Shown here: in pieces, positions 51,517 through 60,620 of the stretch | How the letters are laid out: every line of letters starts with the position of its first letter | Numbering within the stretch: position 1 is the first letter of the stretch | NCBI RefSeq assembly: GCF_041103235.1 | Contig: NZ_JBGCUN010000001.1 | Coordinates: forward strand, 124,001-188,000 | Length of the DNA: 64,000 bases | Reading direction: 5' to 3' | DNA from: Yoonia sp. R2331 | Lineage (GTDB): Bacteria; Pseudomonadota; Alphaproteobacteria; Rhodobacterales; Rhodobacteraceae | Notes under the pieces: generated by a model | The model's database searches: none | Seen by the model: the letters and a program-made list of their open reading frames with translations, nothing else | Told to the model about the DNA's origin: nothing | Program-made: the position numbers and the translations under genes

Positions 51517-52503
51517 CTATCCGATACTCAGCAAGGTCCGCACCAATGCGGTCATCGTGCTGGCGCCGGTCTTGAGGTAAACCCGTTGCAGGTGGGTCTT
51601 GGCGGTGGCCGGGCTGATCTGCAGGGCGGCCGCGATCTCGGGCAGGCTTTGCCCCGCGACGATGCCAGCGGCCACCCTATGCTGTGCCTCGGACAGGGCG
51701 AAAACTGTGGCTGCCACGTCGACACGCGCCATCGTCGCCTGACTTGCGCCAATGTCCAGATAGGTCAGGCGATCCTGCACGGTCAGCATGATCACCGCGT
51801 GGCCGCTATCATCGTCGCCCGCGATCACGATCGGATAGGCAAAGCGCTGGCCTTCCATCTCGGCATAGGCTGCCTGTTCGAAAAAGCCGTGCAGGGCACC
51901 GGCGCGGCCAATCGCGGCCTGCAGTGCGCGGTCGGTGTCGGCATCCGTGGCCCGCAGGCGGCCGTCACGGATGGTGAAGGCGGGGTGCTGCTGCAGCCGG
52001 GCACTGGCGCGTGCGTTCAGCCCCACAACCCGGCCTTCGGCATCAACAGCGATACCGTCCACCTCGTGCCGGTTGGACCGGGCGGCCATGACGTTGACGC
52101 AAGCGATCTTCCACGCGCCGTCATGGCGTTCCAGCACCCATGTTTCATAGGTCTCGCCCATCATGCACAACGCGGTGTTGGTGCGCGCCCGGCAGGTCAC
52201 CCAGGCCATGTCGCCACGCACAACGATCTGATCGGTCTGCTTTTCCCACTGCGCATCGCCGGGCGGTGTACCTTCAAAGTGCAGCCGCGTGCCTTCTGCA
52301 TGGGCTTGCCAGCCGATCCGCACATCCAGCCCCAGTTCATGGCTCATCATGGTCGACCGGAGCCGGTCGCTGTGCAGGTAGCAATCGGCCCATGCATCGT
52401 AGTCGAGCGCGAAGAACGCATTGATTTCGCGCGTCAGCAGGTTCTCGATGGCCTGCGTGTCGGCGGTGATCCCTTGGTCCGTGGCGACGGTGTCATCTTT
52501 CAT
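51517..52503 (-). CDS. LuxR-type regulator with N-terminal NTF2/SnoaL-like domain
   Basis: 328 residues. The N-terminal about 140 residues have the SnoaL-like pattern (IENLLTREINAFFALDYDAW, then a beta-sheet ending WKIACVNVM), a ligand-binding or enzymatic fold. A middle region of unknown type follows. The C-terminal 60 residues form a LuxR/GerE helix-turn-helix (FALSEAQHRVAAGIVAGQSL, AALQISPATAKTHLQRVYLK). This domain fusion is unusual. ATG at 52503 overlaps the preceding small ORF (ATGA). Confidence 0.85.
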   Translation of the reverse strand: MKDDTVATDQGITADTQAIENLLTREINAFFALDYDAWADCYLHSDRLRSTMMSHELGLDVRIGWQAHAEGTRLHFEGTPPGDAQWEKQTDQIVVRGDMAWVTCRARTNTALCMMGETYETWVLERHDGAWKIACVNVMAARSNRHEVDGIAVDAEGRVVGLNARASARLQQHPAFTIRDGRLRATDADTDRALQAAIGRAGALHGFFEQAAYAEMEGQRFAYPIVIAGDDDSGHAVIMLTVQDRLTYLDIGASQATMARVDVAATVFALSEAQHRVAAGIVAGQSLPEIAAALQISPATAKTHLQRVYLKTGASTMTALVRTLLSIG

Positions 52504-52733
52504 CCGGTGGCCCTTTTTGCGTGAAGCCGTGCCACCTGCGGGCGCGGGCGGGCGGGTGCCTTGGTCCGGCGGGCCAGCCAGCCCCACAGATTCGCGAAGA
52601 AAGCCGTGCCCGCCCCGTAACTAGCATAAAACAGCTCTTCTTCCTGCCCCCGGTCGATCGCGCCGCTTTGATCGACCAGCCGCTGGCGCATCTTGTGTTC
52701 GAAATAGGTCAAGTTTGGTCCTCCATTCTTCAT
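52500..52733 (-). CDS. small protein translationally coupled to LuxR-type regulator
   Basis: A 77-residue ORF from ATG 52733 whose TGA overlaps the regulator start by four bases (ATGA). AGGTGG lies about 9 bases before the ATG. The middle has an amphipathic segment YASYGAGTAFFANLWGWLAR and the C-terminus is basic (Arg/Lys-rich). I recognise no family. Coding is supported by the coupling and the non-random composition, not by homology. Confidence 0.5.
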   Translation of the reverse strand: MKNGGPNLTYFEHKMRQRLVDQSGAIDRGQEEELFYASYGAGTAFFANLWGWLARRTKAPARPRPQVARLHAKRATG

Positions 52734-53011
52734 GAGAACCACCTTGCCCTAGGCCGCCTGCGCCATCTGTCCCACCGCTGGTGGACACGCCCGGCGGCAG
52801 GCGCAAAGGCCTTTCCTGCCTTGCGCCGGGACGCGCAAACGCATAGATCAGGCATATGAACATGGTTTTTGACATGGATGATCGCGCCCGCCTGCCGTGG
52901 CGCTTTTACGGTGCAAGCTGCACCATTCTGGCGCATCTATGACCACCCGGCCCTTGGCCGTCTGACCCCCATCACGACGCAATTCCACACATAATCAACG
53001 GGAGAGGACCG

Positions 53012-54415
53012 ATGTCCCCCAAGACACTCTACGATAAAATCTGGGATGCCCATGTGGCGCATGAGGCCGAGGATGGCACTTGTTTGCTGTATATCGACCG
53101 GCATCTGGTGCACGAAGTGACCAGCCCGCAGGCGTTTGAAGGGCTGCGCATGGCGGGCCGTCAGGTCCACGCGCCGGATAAGACCATCGCGGTGCCGGAT
53201 CACAACGTACCGACCACGCCGGGCCGCGAAGATCCCAAAAACATGACCGAAGACAGCGCCATTCAGGTCGCCGCACTTGACAAGAACGCGCGGGATTTCG
53301 GCATCCACTATTACCCCGTCTCGGACGTGCGTCAGGGCATCGTGCATATCGTTGGCCCTGAACAGGGCTGGACCCTGCCGGGCATGACCGTGGTTTGCGG
53401 CGACAGCCACACTGCCACCCACGGGGCATTCGGCGCACTGGCCCACGGCATCGGCACGTCAGAGGTGGAACATGTGCTGGCCACGCAAACCCTGATCCAG
53501 AAGAAGTCCAAGAACATGAAGGTCGAGATCACCGGCAAACTGCGCCCCGGTGTGACCGCCAAGGACATCACGCTGTCCGTTATCGGCGCCACCGGCACCG
53601 CAGGCGGCACCGGCTATGTCATCGAGTATTGTGGTGAGGCCATTCGCGATCTGTCGATGGAAGGCCGCATGACCGTCTGCAACATGGCCATCGAGGGCGG
53701 CGCACGCGCAGGCCTGATCGCCCCGGATCAGAAGACCTTTGACTACTGCAAAGGTCGTCCGCACGCCCCCAAAGGCGCGCAATGGGAAGCAGCGATGGAC
53801 TGGTGGAAGACGCTGTATTCTGACGACGACGCCCATTGGGACGCGGTGATCACGCTCAAAGGCGAAGACATCGCCCCGGTGGTCACATGGGGCACCTCGC
53901 CCGAGGATGTGCTGCCGATCACTGCAGCCGTGCCAGCGGCGGATGATTTCGAAGGCGGCAAGGTTGGGGCCGCGCAGCGCAGCCTTGACTATATGGACCT
54001 CGCCCCCGGTACTCCGCTGAGCGATATCGCCATCGACACGGTCTTTATCGGGTCCTGCACCAATGGTCGGATCGAGGATCTGCGCGCTGCGGCTGAAATC
54101 CTGAAGGGCAAGAAGATCGCCGTGAAACGCGCGATGGTCGTACCCGGATCAGGCCTTGTGCGGGCACAGGCCGAAGAAGAAGGTCTTGCCGACATCTTCA
54201 AAGAGGCCGGGTTCGAATGGCGTCTTGCAGGGTGCTCTATGTGTCTGGCGATGAACCCCGATCAGCTGGCCCCGGGCGAGCGTTGTGCGGCGACCAGCAA
54301 CCGCAACTTTGAGGGCCGTCAGGGCCGGGGCGGACGCACCCACCTGATGTCACCGCAAATGGCTGCCGCTGCCGCGATCACCGGCAAGCTGACCGACGTG
54401 CGGGAGATGATGTAA
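53012..54415 (+). CDS. leuC: 3-isopropylmalate dehydratase large subunit LeuC
   Basis: 467 residues of the aconitase family: start [20 protein letters not shown], and Fe-S cluster cysteines in [11 protein letters not shown] (Cys about 347) and [11 protein letters not shown] (about 407/410). With LeuD it isomerises 2-isopropylmalate to 3-isopropylmalate in leucine synthesis. Its stop is 3 bases before the first Tat-signal gene, which with two paralogues separates it from leuD. Confidence 0.97.
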   Translation: MSPKTLYDKIWDAHVAHEAEDGTCLLYIDRHLVHEVTSPQAFEGLRMAGRQVHAPDKTIAVPDHNVPTTPGREDPKNMTEDSAIQVAALDKNARDFGIHYYPVSDVRQGIVHIVGPEQGWTLPGMTVVCGDSHTATHGAFGALAHGIGTSEVEHVLATQTLIQKKSKNMKVEITGKLRPGVTAKDITLSVIGATGTAGGTGYVIEYCGEAIRDLSMEGRMTVCNMAIEGGARAGLIAPDQKTFDYCKGRPHAPKGAQWEAAMDWWKTLYSDDDAHWDAVITLKGEDIAPVVTWGTSPEDVLPITAAVPAADDFEGGKVGAAQRSLDYMDLAPGTPLSDIAIDTVFIGSCTNGRIEDLRAAAEILKGKKIAVKRAMVVPGSGLVRAQAEEEGLADIFKEAGFEWRLAGCSMCLAMNPDQLAPGERCAATSNRNFEGRQGRGGRTHLMSPQMAAAAAITGKLTDVREMM

Positions 54416-54418
54416 GGC

Positions 54419-54901
54419 ATGACGATGCGGCGACGCGGATTTTTGGCGATGCTTGGCGCGGCGATGGGTGCGCCGATGCTGCCAGCGGCAGGGGCTGCGG
54501 CCCCCGCGGCGGGCCTGTCAAAGTCCGCGTTTGACGTGGCCGTGGCCCATGCGCAGAAGTTTCCGGTGATCAGCACGGCAGGCCTGTCAAAGCACGGCAA
54601 GCTGACGGCGGAACAGGCCGAGGCGATGATCAAATGGCTGGCGTCCGAAGGCAAGGTCAAGCTGATCGGGCCGTCCCGGTCGGGTGCTGCGCGCGCAGCA
54701 AGCCGGATTTTGACCAATGATCCCTGGGGCATTGCTCGCACGGCGCAGGAACGACAGGCGGCGGCCACGCAGAAGCGCGCGGCTGAGGCCCAAGAGCCGG
54801 ACGTGCAGCCCGCGCGGGCCAAGGTTGCACCTTGGCTGGCGCATGTGCAGGACATCTGCAGTCAGCGCGGCATGACGTTGAGCCCCCGGTGTTTCGCATG
54901 A
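54419..54901 (+). CDS. Tat-signal protein with winged-helix-like segment, paralogue 1
   Basis: 160 residues. The N-terminus MTMRRRGFLAMLGAAMG fits a twin-arginine signal (R-R-x-F-L). The mature part has a helix-turn-helix-like block LSKHGKLTAEQAEAMIKWLA, a basic linker ASRILTND and the ending GMTLSPRCFA. Clearly related to the next two genes over the full length. It begins 3 bases after leuC and ends with an ATGA overlap, so it is part of the leu operon. I know of no assigned function. Confidence 0.75.
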   Translation: MTMRRRGFLAMLGAAMGAPMLPAAGAAAPAAGLSKSAFDVAVAHAQKFPVISTAGLSKHGKLTAEQAEAMIKWLASEGKVKLIGPSRSGAARAASRILTNDPWGIARTAQERQAAATQKRAAEAQEPDVQPARAKVAPWLAHVQDICSQRGMTLSPRCFA

Positions 54902-55383
54902 AGCGGCGCGGGTTCCTTGGGATGTTTGGTGCTGCAATTGCGGCCCCTATAATGCCTGCGATGGGCGGCACAGTGGCGACGGCTGCGACCTATAACCGCT
55001 ACACCTTTGGGCTGGCGGTGTTTCACGCGCGCACCCGCGCCCATGTCAGCGCACGGGGCCTTGCCTACTGCCTGAAGGTGACCGTGCCACAGGCCGAGGC
55101 GATGATCGGCGAGATGTCGGCCAAGGGCATGGTGCGTCCCGTCCTTGGGGCTGCGGGCGGGCATGTGCGCGCGGTCAGCAATATCCTGACGCCGGATGCA
55201 TGGGGGCTGGAACGCACTGCGCGACAGGCCCGCGCGCGGGCGCGACAAAAGCGGTTGGCAGAGGCGCGCGGCGATGCGCCCGAAAGCTCTGCCATGATGG
55301 CGCATTTGCACCGGATGTGCGTGGACTACGGCCTGACGCTTAGCCCGCGCTGCGCCGGTGCTGCGATGGGAGGTGCAGTATGA
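54898..55383 (+). CDS. Tat-signal protein with winged-helix-like segment, paralogue 2
   Basis: 161 residues with signal MKRRGFLGMFGAAIAAP, then AFHARTRAHVSARGL-like region, helix-turn-helix-like LAYCLKVTVPQAEAMIGEMS, SNILTPDAWGLERTARQA and the ending YGLTLSPRC. Same arrangement as paralogue 1 and 3. ATGA overlaps on both sides. The family is predicted to be exported folded by the Tat system, which would put a DNA-binding-like fold outside the cytoplasm; either the signal or the fold reading may be misleading. Confidence 0.75.
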   Translation: MKRRGFLGMFGAAIAAPIMPAMGGTVATAATYNRYTFGLAVFHARTRAHVSARGLAYCLKVTVPQAEAMIGEMSAKGMVRPVLGAAGGHVRAVSNILTPDAWGLERTARQARARARQKRLAEARGDAPESSAMMAHLHRMCVDYGLTLSPRCAGAAMGGAV

Positions 55384-55838
55384 AGCGACGCAAGTTTTTG
55401 GGCCTTTTTGGGGCTGCGGCGGCGACACCTTTCCTGCCCGCACCTGCGATGGCCAAAACCGCCAAGGTTGCACCCTATTCAGCGGCTGCAGTGCATGCCG
55501 CGATCATCCACGCGCAATCGCGCGCGGTCTTCAGCGTCTGGGGGTTGGCGCGGGCGCTGAACGTTTCGGCCGAAAGTGCAGAGGCGTTGATGCATGATTT
55601 GTCCCAGCGCGGCGTGCTGGGGCCGTTGCAAGGCACCACCTTTGGTGGGCGTTGGGCGAGTAGCCGCGTGATGACCAGCGAGGCGATCAGCCTGCGCGCC
55701 GCGCGCAAGGCGGCCCGGCAGCGGTCGGAGGCAGCACGGCAACTGCGCGGTGATGACCACGCGCCGATGTCCACGATGATGGCTCATCTGCAGCGGCTGG
55801 CCGCGGATTACTTTGCGGCCAAGGGGGCCGTTGCATGA
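55380..55838 (+). CDS. Tat-signal protein with winged-helix-like segment, paralogue 3
   Basis: 152 residues with signal MKRRKFLGLFGAAAATPFLP, helix-turn-helix-like block LARALNVSAESAEALMHDLS, RVMTSEAISLRAARKAARQ and the ending HLQRLAADYFAAKGAVA. It lacks the final Cys-containing LTLSPRC of the other two, so it is the most diverged copy. Starts with an ATGA overlap and is followed by a 126-base gap before leuD containing a direct repeat ATGTGCAT-gcc-ATGTGCAT. Confidence 0.72.
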   Translation: MKRRKFLGLFGAAAATPFLPAPAMAKTAKVAPYSAAAVHAAIIHAQSRAVFSVWGLARALNVSAESAEALMHDLSQRGVLGPLQGTTFGGRWASSRVMTSEAISLRAARKAARQRSEAARQLRGDDHAPMSTMMAHLQRLAADYFAAKGAVA

Positions 55839-55964
55839 TGCCGCAAGCGCCGCTTCAGACTTTTAGACATCCGACATCTGTATGGAATGTGCATGCCATG
55901 TGCATCCCGTCATTTCCCGTTAACCCGTCTACATCTGGTAGGCCGAAATTAGGAGTTCATTAAC

Positions 55965-56570
55965 ATGGACAAATTCACTACCCTCAGCGGGATTGCAGCG
56001 CCGATGCCGCTTGTGAACATCGACACCGACATGATCATCCCCAAGCAGTTTCTCAAGACGATTAAGCGGTCGGGCCTTGGGGTGAACCTGTTTGACGAGA
56101 TGCGTTATGACGACGACGGCAAGGAAATCCCTGATTTCGTGCTGAACAAGCCGCAGTATCGCAGCGCCGAGATTTTGGTTGCGGGCGAGAACTTTGGCTG
56201 CGGGTCCAGCCGGGAACATGCGCCTTGGGCGATCAAGGACTTTGGCATTCGCTGCGTGATCGCGCCAAGCTTTGCCGACATCTTTTACAACAACTGCTTT
56301 AAGAACGGCATCCTGCCAATCGCGCTGCCTCAGGAAGACGTGGACAAACTGATGGACGACGCCGAGCGTGGCGCCAATGCGGTGATCACCGTTGATCTGG
56401 AAAACCAGACCATCAGCGGCCCTGATGGCGGCGAGATCGCGTTTGAAGTGGATTCCTTCAAGAAGCACTGCCTTTTGAACGGGTTGGACGACATTGGCCT
56501 GACCATGGAAAAGGCCGGCAGCATCGCGACGTTTGAAGAACAGGCCAGCCAGGCACGTCCCTGGGTCTGA
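55965..56570 (+). CDS. leuD: 3-isopropylmalate dehydratase small subunit LeuD
   Basis: 201 residues of the aconitase swivel domain: start [20 protein letters not shown], the substrate loop [20 protein letters not shown] and [17 protein letters not shown]. It completes the isopropylmalate isomerase with LeuC. Preceded by a 126-bp non-coding gap and GAGTTCATTAAC; TAGGAG serves as ribosome-binding site. Confidence 0.97.
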   Translation: MDKFTTLSGIAAPMPLVNIDTDMIIPKQFLKTIKRSGLGVNLFDEMRYDDDGKEIPDFVLNKPQYRSAEILVAGENFGCGSSREHAPWAIKDFGIRCVIAPSFADIFYNNCFKNGILPIALPQEDVDKLMDDAERGANAVITVDLENQTISGPDGGEIAFEVDSFKKHCLLNGLDDIGLTMEKAGSIATFEEQASQARPWV

Positions 56571-56898
56571 TGACAAAGCCCTGCGCGGCGGGTCTTCCGT
56601 CGCGTGGGGCGAAACAATATGGGCCCGCGACTTGTGTGCGCTGCCCGCCAGACCCCCTACATTTCGGGCCCGCAACAAGATCGCCACAGGTCTGTCGCAA
56701 AATGGTTGCCTTTCCGCACCACCCCCACCGCAAAAGAGCCCCACTCATTTCGTCATTGTTAACCGTGACTTGCAGGGCTTTCTGAATGTGGGCAAAATTA
56801 TGACAAGAATGAGGCACCCTGCGCCGCAAACGCAGGATCAGAACGGAACAAGGACGCGGCATCGTATCGCATCCGGCCGGAATGAGGGTAAGAACGCA
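56571..56898 (+). other. 328-base intergenic stretch after leuD
   Basis: No RNA gene, repeat or convincing protein is visible. Reading frames cross it but lack ribosome-binding sites and codon bias. The segment around 56750 (TCATTGTTAACCGTGAC) could be promoter DNA for the following membrane-protein gene. Confidence 0.5.
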
Positions 56899-57738
56899 GT
56901 GTTTTCCAGACTGCCAGGCGCGGTTTCGCGCGCGATGCTTGTGGTGTTGCTGGTTGCAATGCCGTCATTGATCTTGCCGGTCGGTGGCACCGATGGTCCG
57001 CAGATTGTGGCGCTGGTCGCGATCTTTGCGGCCCTTTTCACGCTTGTGGAATATAGCGCCGCCTCGCCCAGTATCATTGAATTCCGCGATGCTCCGCCGT
57101 TTAACCGCCTGCGCTTTACAGCGCTATTTGTCACCGTGCTGGTCCTGTCGCTGATCCTGCGCGGGAACGAGGACGTGGGCAGCTTTAGCAGGTTGGTGCA
57201 TGTGCTGGGTGATCGCATCGGGGCCTCGACCGATTTTCCTTATTCGCCGGTGCGCCTGACTGTGTTGATGATGCCGCAGGGCACCAGCCTTGAGGTGCTC
57301 AACAACATTCGCACGGCGGCAGGCATCAGTTATCTGATCTCGCTGATCTCGATCACGATCTTCATTGTCATGCTGCGGATGAAACGCTGGCCTAAGCGAA
57401 ATGGCACCTTCAACGTCTGGGTGAACCTGCCCACGTTTGACCCGACAGTCGGCGGAGACGTGGTGGCGCGCCTCAACCGGGACAGTCAGGTTAACCTTAT
57501 CTTAGGATTTCTGCTGCCATTCATTATTCCCGCGGCGATCAAGCTGATCTCGCTTTTTGTCACGCCGGTGTCATTGAATGACCCGCAGACCCTGATTTGG
57601 ACGATTACGGCATGGGCGTTCCTGCCTGCCTCTTTGCTGATGCGCGGTGTGGCCCTGAGCCGGGTGGCGCAGATGATCTACAAACAGCGCAAGAAAGCTT
57701 ATGCCAAGGCCGTGGCCGAAGGCATGCTGCCGGCCTGA
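56899..57738 (+). CDS. integral membrane protein, function unknown
   Basis: 279 residues from GTG 56899 (GAGGGT about 7 bases upstream). About six helices: four in the first 130 residues, one near 155 and two near the C-terminus, joined by a soluble loop that includes WVNLPTFDPTVGGDVVARLN. The ORF extends upstream to 56533 but overlaps leuD and lacks a site there. I do not recognise a characterised family. Its stop overlaps the beginning of the next gene. Confidence 0.7.
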   Translation: MFSRLPGAVSRAMLVVLLVAMPSLILPVGGTDGPQIVALVAIFAALFTLVEYSAASPSIIEFRDAPPFNRLRFTALFVTVLVLSLILRGNEDVGSFSRLVHVLGDRIGASTDFPYSPVRLTVLMMPQGTSLEVLNNIRTAAGISYLISLISITIFIVMLRMKRWPKRNGTFNVWVNLPTFDPTVGGDVVARLNRDSQVNLILGFLLPFIIPAAIKLISLFVTPVSLNDPQTLIWTITAWAFLPASLLMRGVALSRVAQMIYKQRKKAYAKAVAEGMLPA

Positions 57739-58748
57739 TTGCCGCTTTGGCGGCGATGCCTGCCGCGGCTGATACGCTTCGCATTGCCACCTTTGCAGCC
57801 CCGTTGTCCCGTGATGGGCCGGGGCTGTTGTTGCGCGATCTGGGGCGCGAGGATGACCAGATCGACGCGGTGCTGGCGATTATCGCCGAAATCGGGCCGG
57901 ATATTCTGCTGCTGACGGATTTTGATCACGATATGGAAGGCCGCGCGCTTGCGGCCTTTGCCGCGCGCGCAGGATACGCCCATTGGTTTGCCAATCCACC
58001 CAATACCGGGCTGATGACCGATCAGGACCTGGATCAGAACGGCAAGCTGGGAGAGCCACGCGATGCGCAGGGTTACGGCCGGTTTCGCGGGGATGGCGGG
58101 ATGGCGGTGCTAAGCCGCTGGCCGATTGGCGAGGTCACGGATTATTCCGCGATGTTGTGGCAGGACCTGCCGGGCGCAACCCTGCCCGAGGGGTGGCCTG
58201 ACGAGGTGCATGCGATCCAGCGGCTGTCACACGGTGGTCATTGGGTGGTGCCGGTCGCGGCACCGGGTGGTGCGGTGAACCTGATGGCCTATTCTGCGTC
58301 GCCGCCCGTGTTTGATGGGCCAGAGGATCGCAACGGGCTGCGCAATCGCGATGAGTTGCGGTTGTGGTCATGGGTGCTGGATCAGGATGCGCCCGAAAAC
58401 TTTGTGGTGCTGGGCAATGCCAATTTGGACCCGGTGGACGGGCAGGGGTACAGCACGGCGATGGTGGATTTTCTGAACGATCCGCGCCTGCAAGACCCGC
58501 AGCCGCGCAGCAAGGGTGGCGATCTGGCGGCTGACCCCGACCACAATGGCGACCCGGCGCTGGACACCGCCGATTGGCGGGACGGGGCGCCGGGCAATCT
58601 GCGGGTCAGCTATGTGTTGCCCGCCGCCACTTGGGATGTGAAGGGCGCGGGCGTCTATTGGCCCGCACCGGATGAGGCCAGCTTACTTGGCGAGGATGGT
58701 CTTCTGGCCGGGCCGCATCGGTTGGTCTGGGTAGATGTCAGCCGGTAG
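57735..58748 (+). CDS. exported endonuclease/exonuclease/phosphatase-family protein
   Basis: About 337 residues with an Ala-rich signal peptide (LIAALAAMPAAADT) and an EEP-fold domain: LRIATFAAPLSRDGPGLLLRDL, DILLLTDFDHDMEGRAL, GDGGMAVLSRWPI and the ending RLVWVDVSR. Some usual metal residues are replaced, for example TDFDH for the common TEFD/NEFD. No ATG fits the signal peptide start: candidates are CTG 57735 (overlapping the upstream stop as CTGA), TTG 57747 or ATG 57756. Its last 66 bases overlap the 3' end of the opposite-strand gene. Confidence 0.75.
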   Translation: MIAALAAMPAAADTLRIATFAAPLSRDGPGLLLRDLGREDDQIDAVLAIIAEIGPDILLLTDFDHDMEGRALAAFAARAGYAHWFANPPNTGLMTDQDLDQNGKLGEPRDAQGYGRFRGDGGMAVLSRWPIGEVTDYSAMLWQDLPGATLPEGWPDEVHAIQRLSHGGHWVVPVAAPGGAVNLMAYSASPPVFDGPEDRNGLRNRDELRLWSWVLDQDAPENFVVLGNANLDPVDGQGYSTAMVDFLNDPRLQDPQPRSKGGDLAADPDHNGDPALDTADWRDGAPGNLRVSYVLPAATWDVKGAGVYWPAPDEASLLGEDGLLAGPHRLVWVDVSR

Positions 58749-59594
58749 CCCGCAGAGCATGACCTGTTCCAGCGGCGTCGGTGCAAAGTCCGGCAGGACC
58801 GTATCAAAGCGGTCAGCAGACAGCGTGTGCGGCATCTCAAACAGATAGCGCATCTCGCGCAACTCCCGCGCTAGTGTCCAGACCGGGGCCAGAGCGGTCA
58901 TCAGCCACCACGGGAAGTGGGTCATGGTAATGCGCCGTCCGGTGGCCTGGGCAATCGCGTCGCGCAATTGCGTGGTGCTAAACGCATGGCCGGGGAAGGG
59001 AATGTCGGCAAAGGTGGGCAGCGTGTCGCGCTTGTCGGCGAGCATCTGCGCCGCCCGCGCCCAATCGGGCACATAGGCGTAGGTTTGCATCACGTCCGGG
59101 TCGCCCATCGCAGTAACCTTGCCCTGTTTTATCGCTCGCAGCAGCATCATCGACATGGCGTCGCCATTGCCGTTGGGGTCGATGAAGTTGCCGGCCCGCA
59201 GCACGATTGTGCGCACACCGGAGGCACGGTACGCCTGTTCCATCTCAACCCGGATCTTGCCTTTGCGGGTGTTGGGTGTTTGCGGCGTGTTTTCCGACAG
59301 AACACCGGGCTGGTCGCCATAGTTGTAGATGTTGCCGGGGATGATCACCGTTGCCCCGCTGGCCTTGGCGGCGGCGATAACCTGCTGGGTGATGGCGGGG
59401 ATCGTGACCGCCCAATTCTGATAGGCAGGCGGGTTCAGCCCGTTGACAATCACGTCCGCGCCCATCGCGGCGGCGGTCATATCACCGGTGGCGCGGTCAT
59501 AGCGGCGGACCTGCCAGCCCGCATTCAAAAAGGTATCTGCGGCATGAGAGCCGATCTTGCCGCTGGCGCCGAGGATCAAAACTGTTTGTGTCAT
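58683..59594 (-). CDS. NAD-dependent epimerase/NmrA-like oxidoreductase
   Basis: 303 residues with a Rossmann fold: LILGASGKIGSH at the N-terminus and atypical-SDR motifs NIYNYGDQPGVLSE and RAGNFIDPNGNGD. This type acts as an NAD(P)-binding sensor or reductase. Divergent from a LysR regulator over an 88-bp gap with a 12-bp direct repeat, and convergent with the phosphatase-like gene with a 66-base antisense overlap. Confidence 0.88.
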   Translation of the reverse strand: MTQTVLILGASGKIGSHAADTFLNAGWQVRRYDRATGDMTAAAMGADVIVNGLNPPAYQNWAVTIPAITQQVIAAAKASGATVIIPGNIYNYGDQPGVLSENTPQTPNTRKGKIRVEMEQAYRASGVRTIVLRAGNFIDPNGNGDAMSMMLLRAIKQGKVTAMGDPDVMQTYAYVPDWARAAQMLADKRDTLPTFADIPFPGHAFSTTQLRDAIAQATGRRITMTHFPWWLMTALAPVWTLARELREMRYLFEMPHTLSADRFDTVLPDFAPTPLEQVMLCGLPADIYPDQPMRPGQKTILAK

Positions 59595-59627
59595 GTGCTT
59601 TCCTTTCGTGTTGATCCAAATATGGCT

Positions 59628-59658
59628 ATTGCCGAAAATGAATGGAATTGCGGAAAAT
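59628..59658. promoter_or_regulatory. direct-repeat site in LysR/NmrA divergent gap
   Basis: ATTGCCGAAAAT (59628-59639) and ATTGCGGAAAAT (59647-59658), one mismatch, 19 bp apart on one face of the helix. Likely binding site for the divergent LysR-type regulator. Confidence 0.45.
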
Positions 59659-59682
59659 TGAAGATCATGTATTCATGTTTGA

Positions 59683-60564
59683 ATGGATAATCTGGATTGG
59701 TCTTTGGTGCGGGCGTTTCTGGCGGTGGCCGAACAGGGCAGCCTGTCGGGTGCTGCGCGGGTGCTGGGGGCAAGCCAGCCAACGCTGGGGCGGCAGATCA
59801 GGGCGCTGGAGGATCAGTTGCAGGCCGAGCTTTTTCTGCGCCAACCGCGCGGGCTGGTGCTATCCGACACAGGTGCGGCACTGATGGTGCCTGCGCGCGC
59901 GATGCAGGCGGCGATGCAGCAGATCGCGCTGACAGCGGCGGGCCAGCAAACCGCGTTGGAGGGCACCGTGCGGATCACGGCGAGTGTTATCGCCTCGGCC
60001 TATTTGCTGCCGTCAATCATTGCCCAGATCAGGGCGGCGGAACCGGCCATTCAGATCGAGCTGGTACCGACAGACGACAGCCGCAACCTGACCTACCGCG
60101 AAGCGGATATCGCGGTGCGGATGTACCGGCCCACGCAGCTTGATCTGGTCACGCAGCATCTGGGTGATCTGGAGTTGGCGCTATTTGCCAGCAACGACTA
60201 CATCGCGCGGCGCGGGATGCCGACGGTCGAGACGATGATGGACCATGACTTTGTTGGCTATGACACTGACCAGCGGATCATTGACGGTTTCGCGGCGGCG
60301 GGGTTTGACCTGACGCCTGATTTCTTTGGTGTGCGCTGCGATGACCCGTTGTCCTATTTTCAACTGGTGCGTGCAGGCTGTGGTGTGGGGTTTCATCAGG
60401 CGGGTTTGCTGGAGGGTGACGATGCGGTGACCCGGATCGACATTGGCATCCCGCTACCCAAACTGCCGGTTTGGCTGACCGCGCATGAAACCATGCGTCA
60501 GACACCACGGATCAGGCGGGTCTGGAATATGCTGCGAGATGGGTTGGCACCCTTGGTGGCTTGA
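59683..60564 (+). CDS. LysR family transcriptional regulator
   Basis: 293 residues; helix-turn-helix [20 protein letters not shown] in the first 40 residues and a typical effector domain. It is divergent from the NmrA-like gene and separated from leuB by 56 bases, so it probably regulates the oxidoreductase and not leucine synthesis. Confidence 0.9.
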   Translation: MDNLDWSLVRAFLAVAEQGSLSGAARVLGASQPTLGRQIRALEDQLQAELFLRQPRGLVLSDTGAALMVPARAMQAAMQQIALTAAGQQTALEGTVRITASVIASAYLLPSIIAQIRAAEPAIQIELVPTDDSRNLTYREADIAVRMYRPTQLDLVTQHLGDLELALFASNDYIARRGMPTVETMMDHDFVGYDTDQRIIDGFAAAGFDLTPDFFGVRCDDPLSYFQLVRAGCGVGFHQAGLLEGDDAVTRIDIGIPLPKLPVWLTAHETMRQTPRIRRVWNMLRDGLAPLVA

Positions 60565-60620
60565 TCCCCGGCCCCTGTCGCGCTAGGGCAGCGCAACAGT
60601 TTCAGTCAAGGAAAAGCACC

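Noticed and set aside
58683-58748. Frame error as the cause of the gene overlap
   Set aside because: Both reading frames stay open without irregularity and both C-termini look natural, so a real antisense overlap is the simpler reading.
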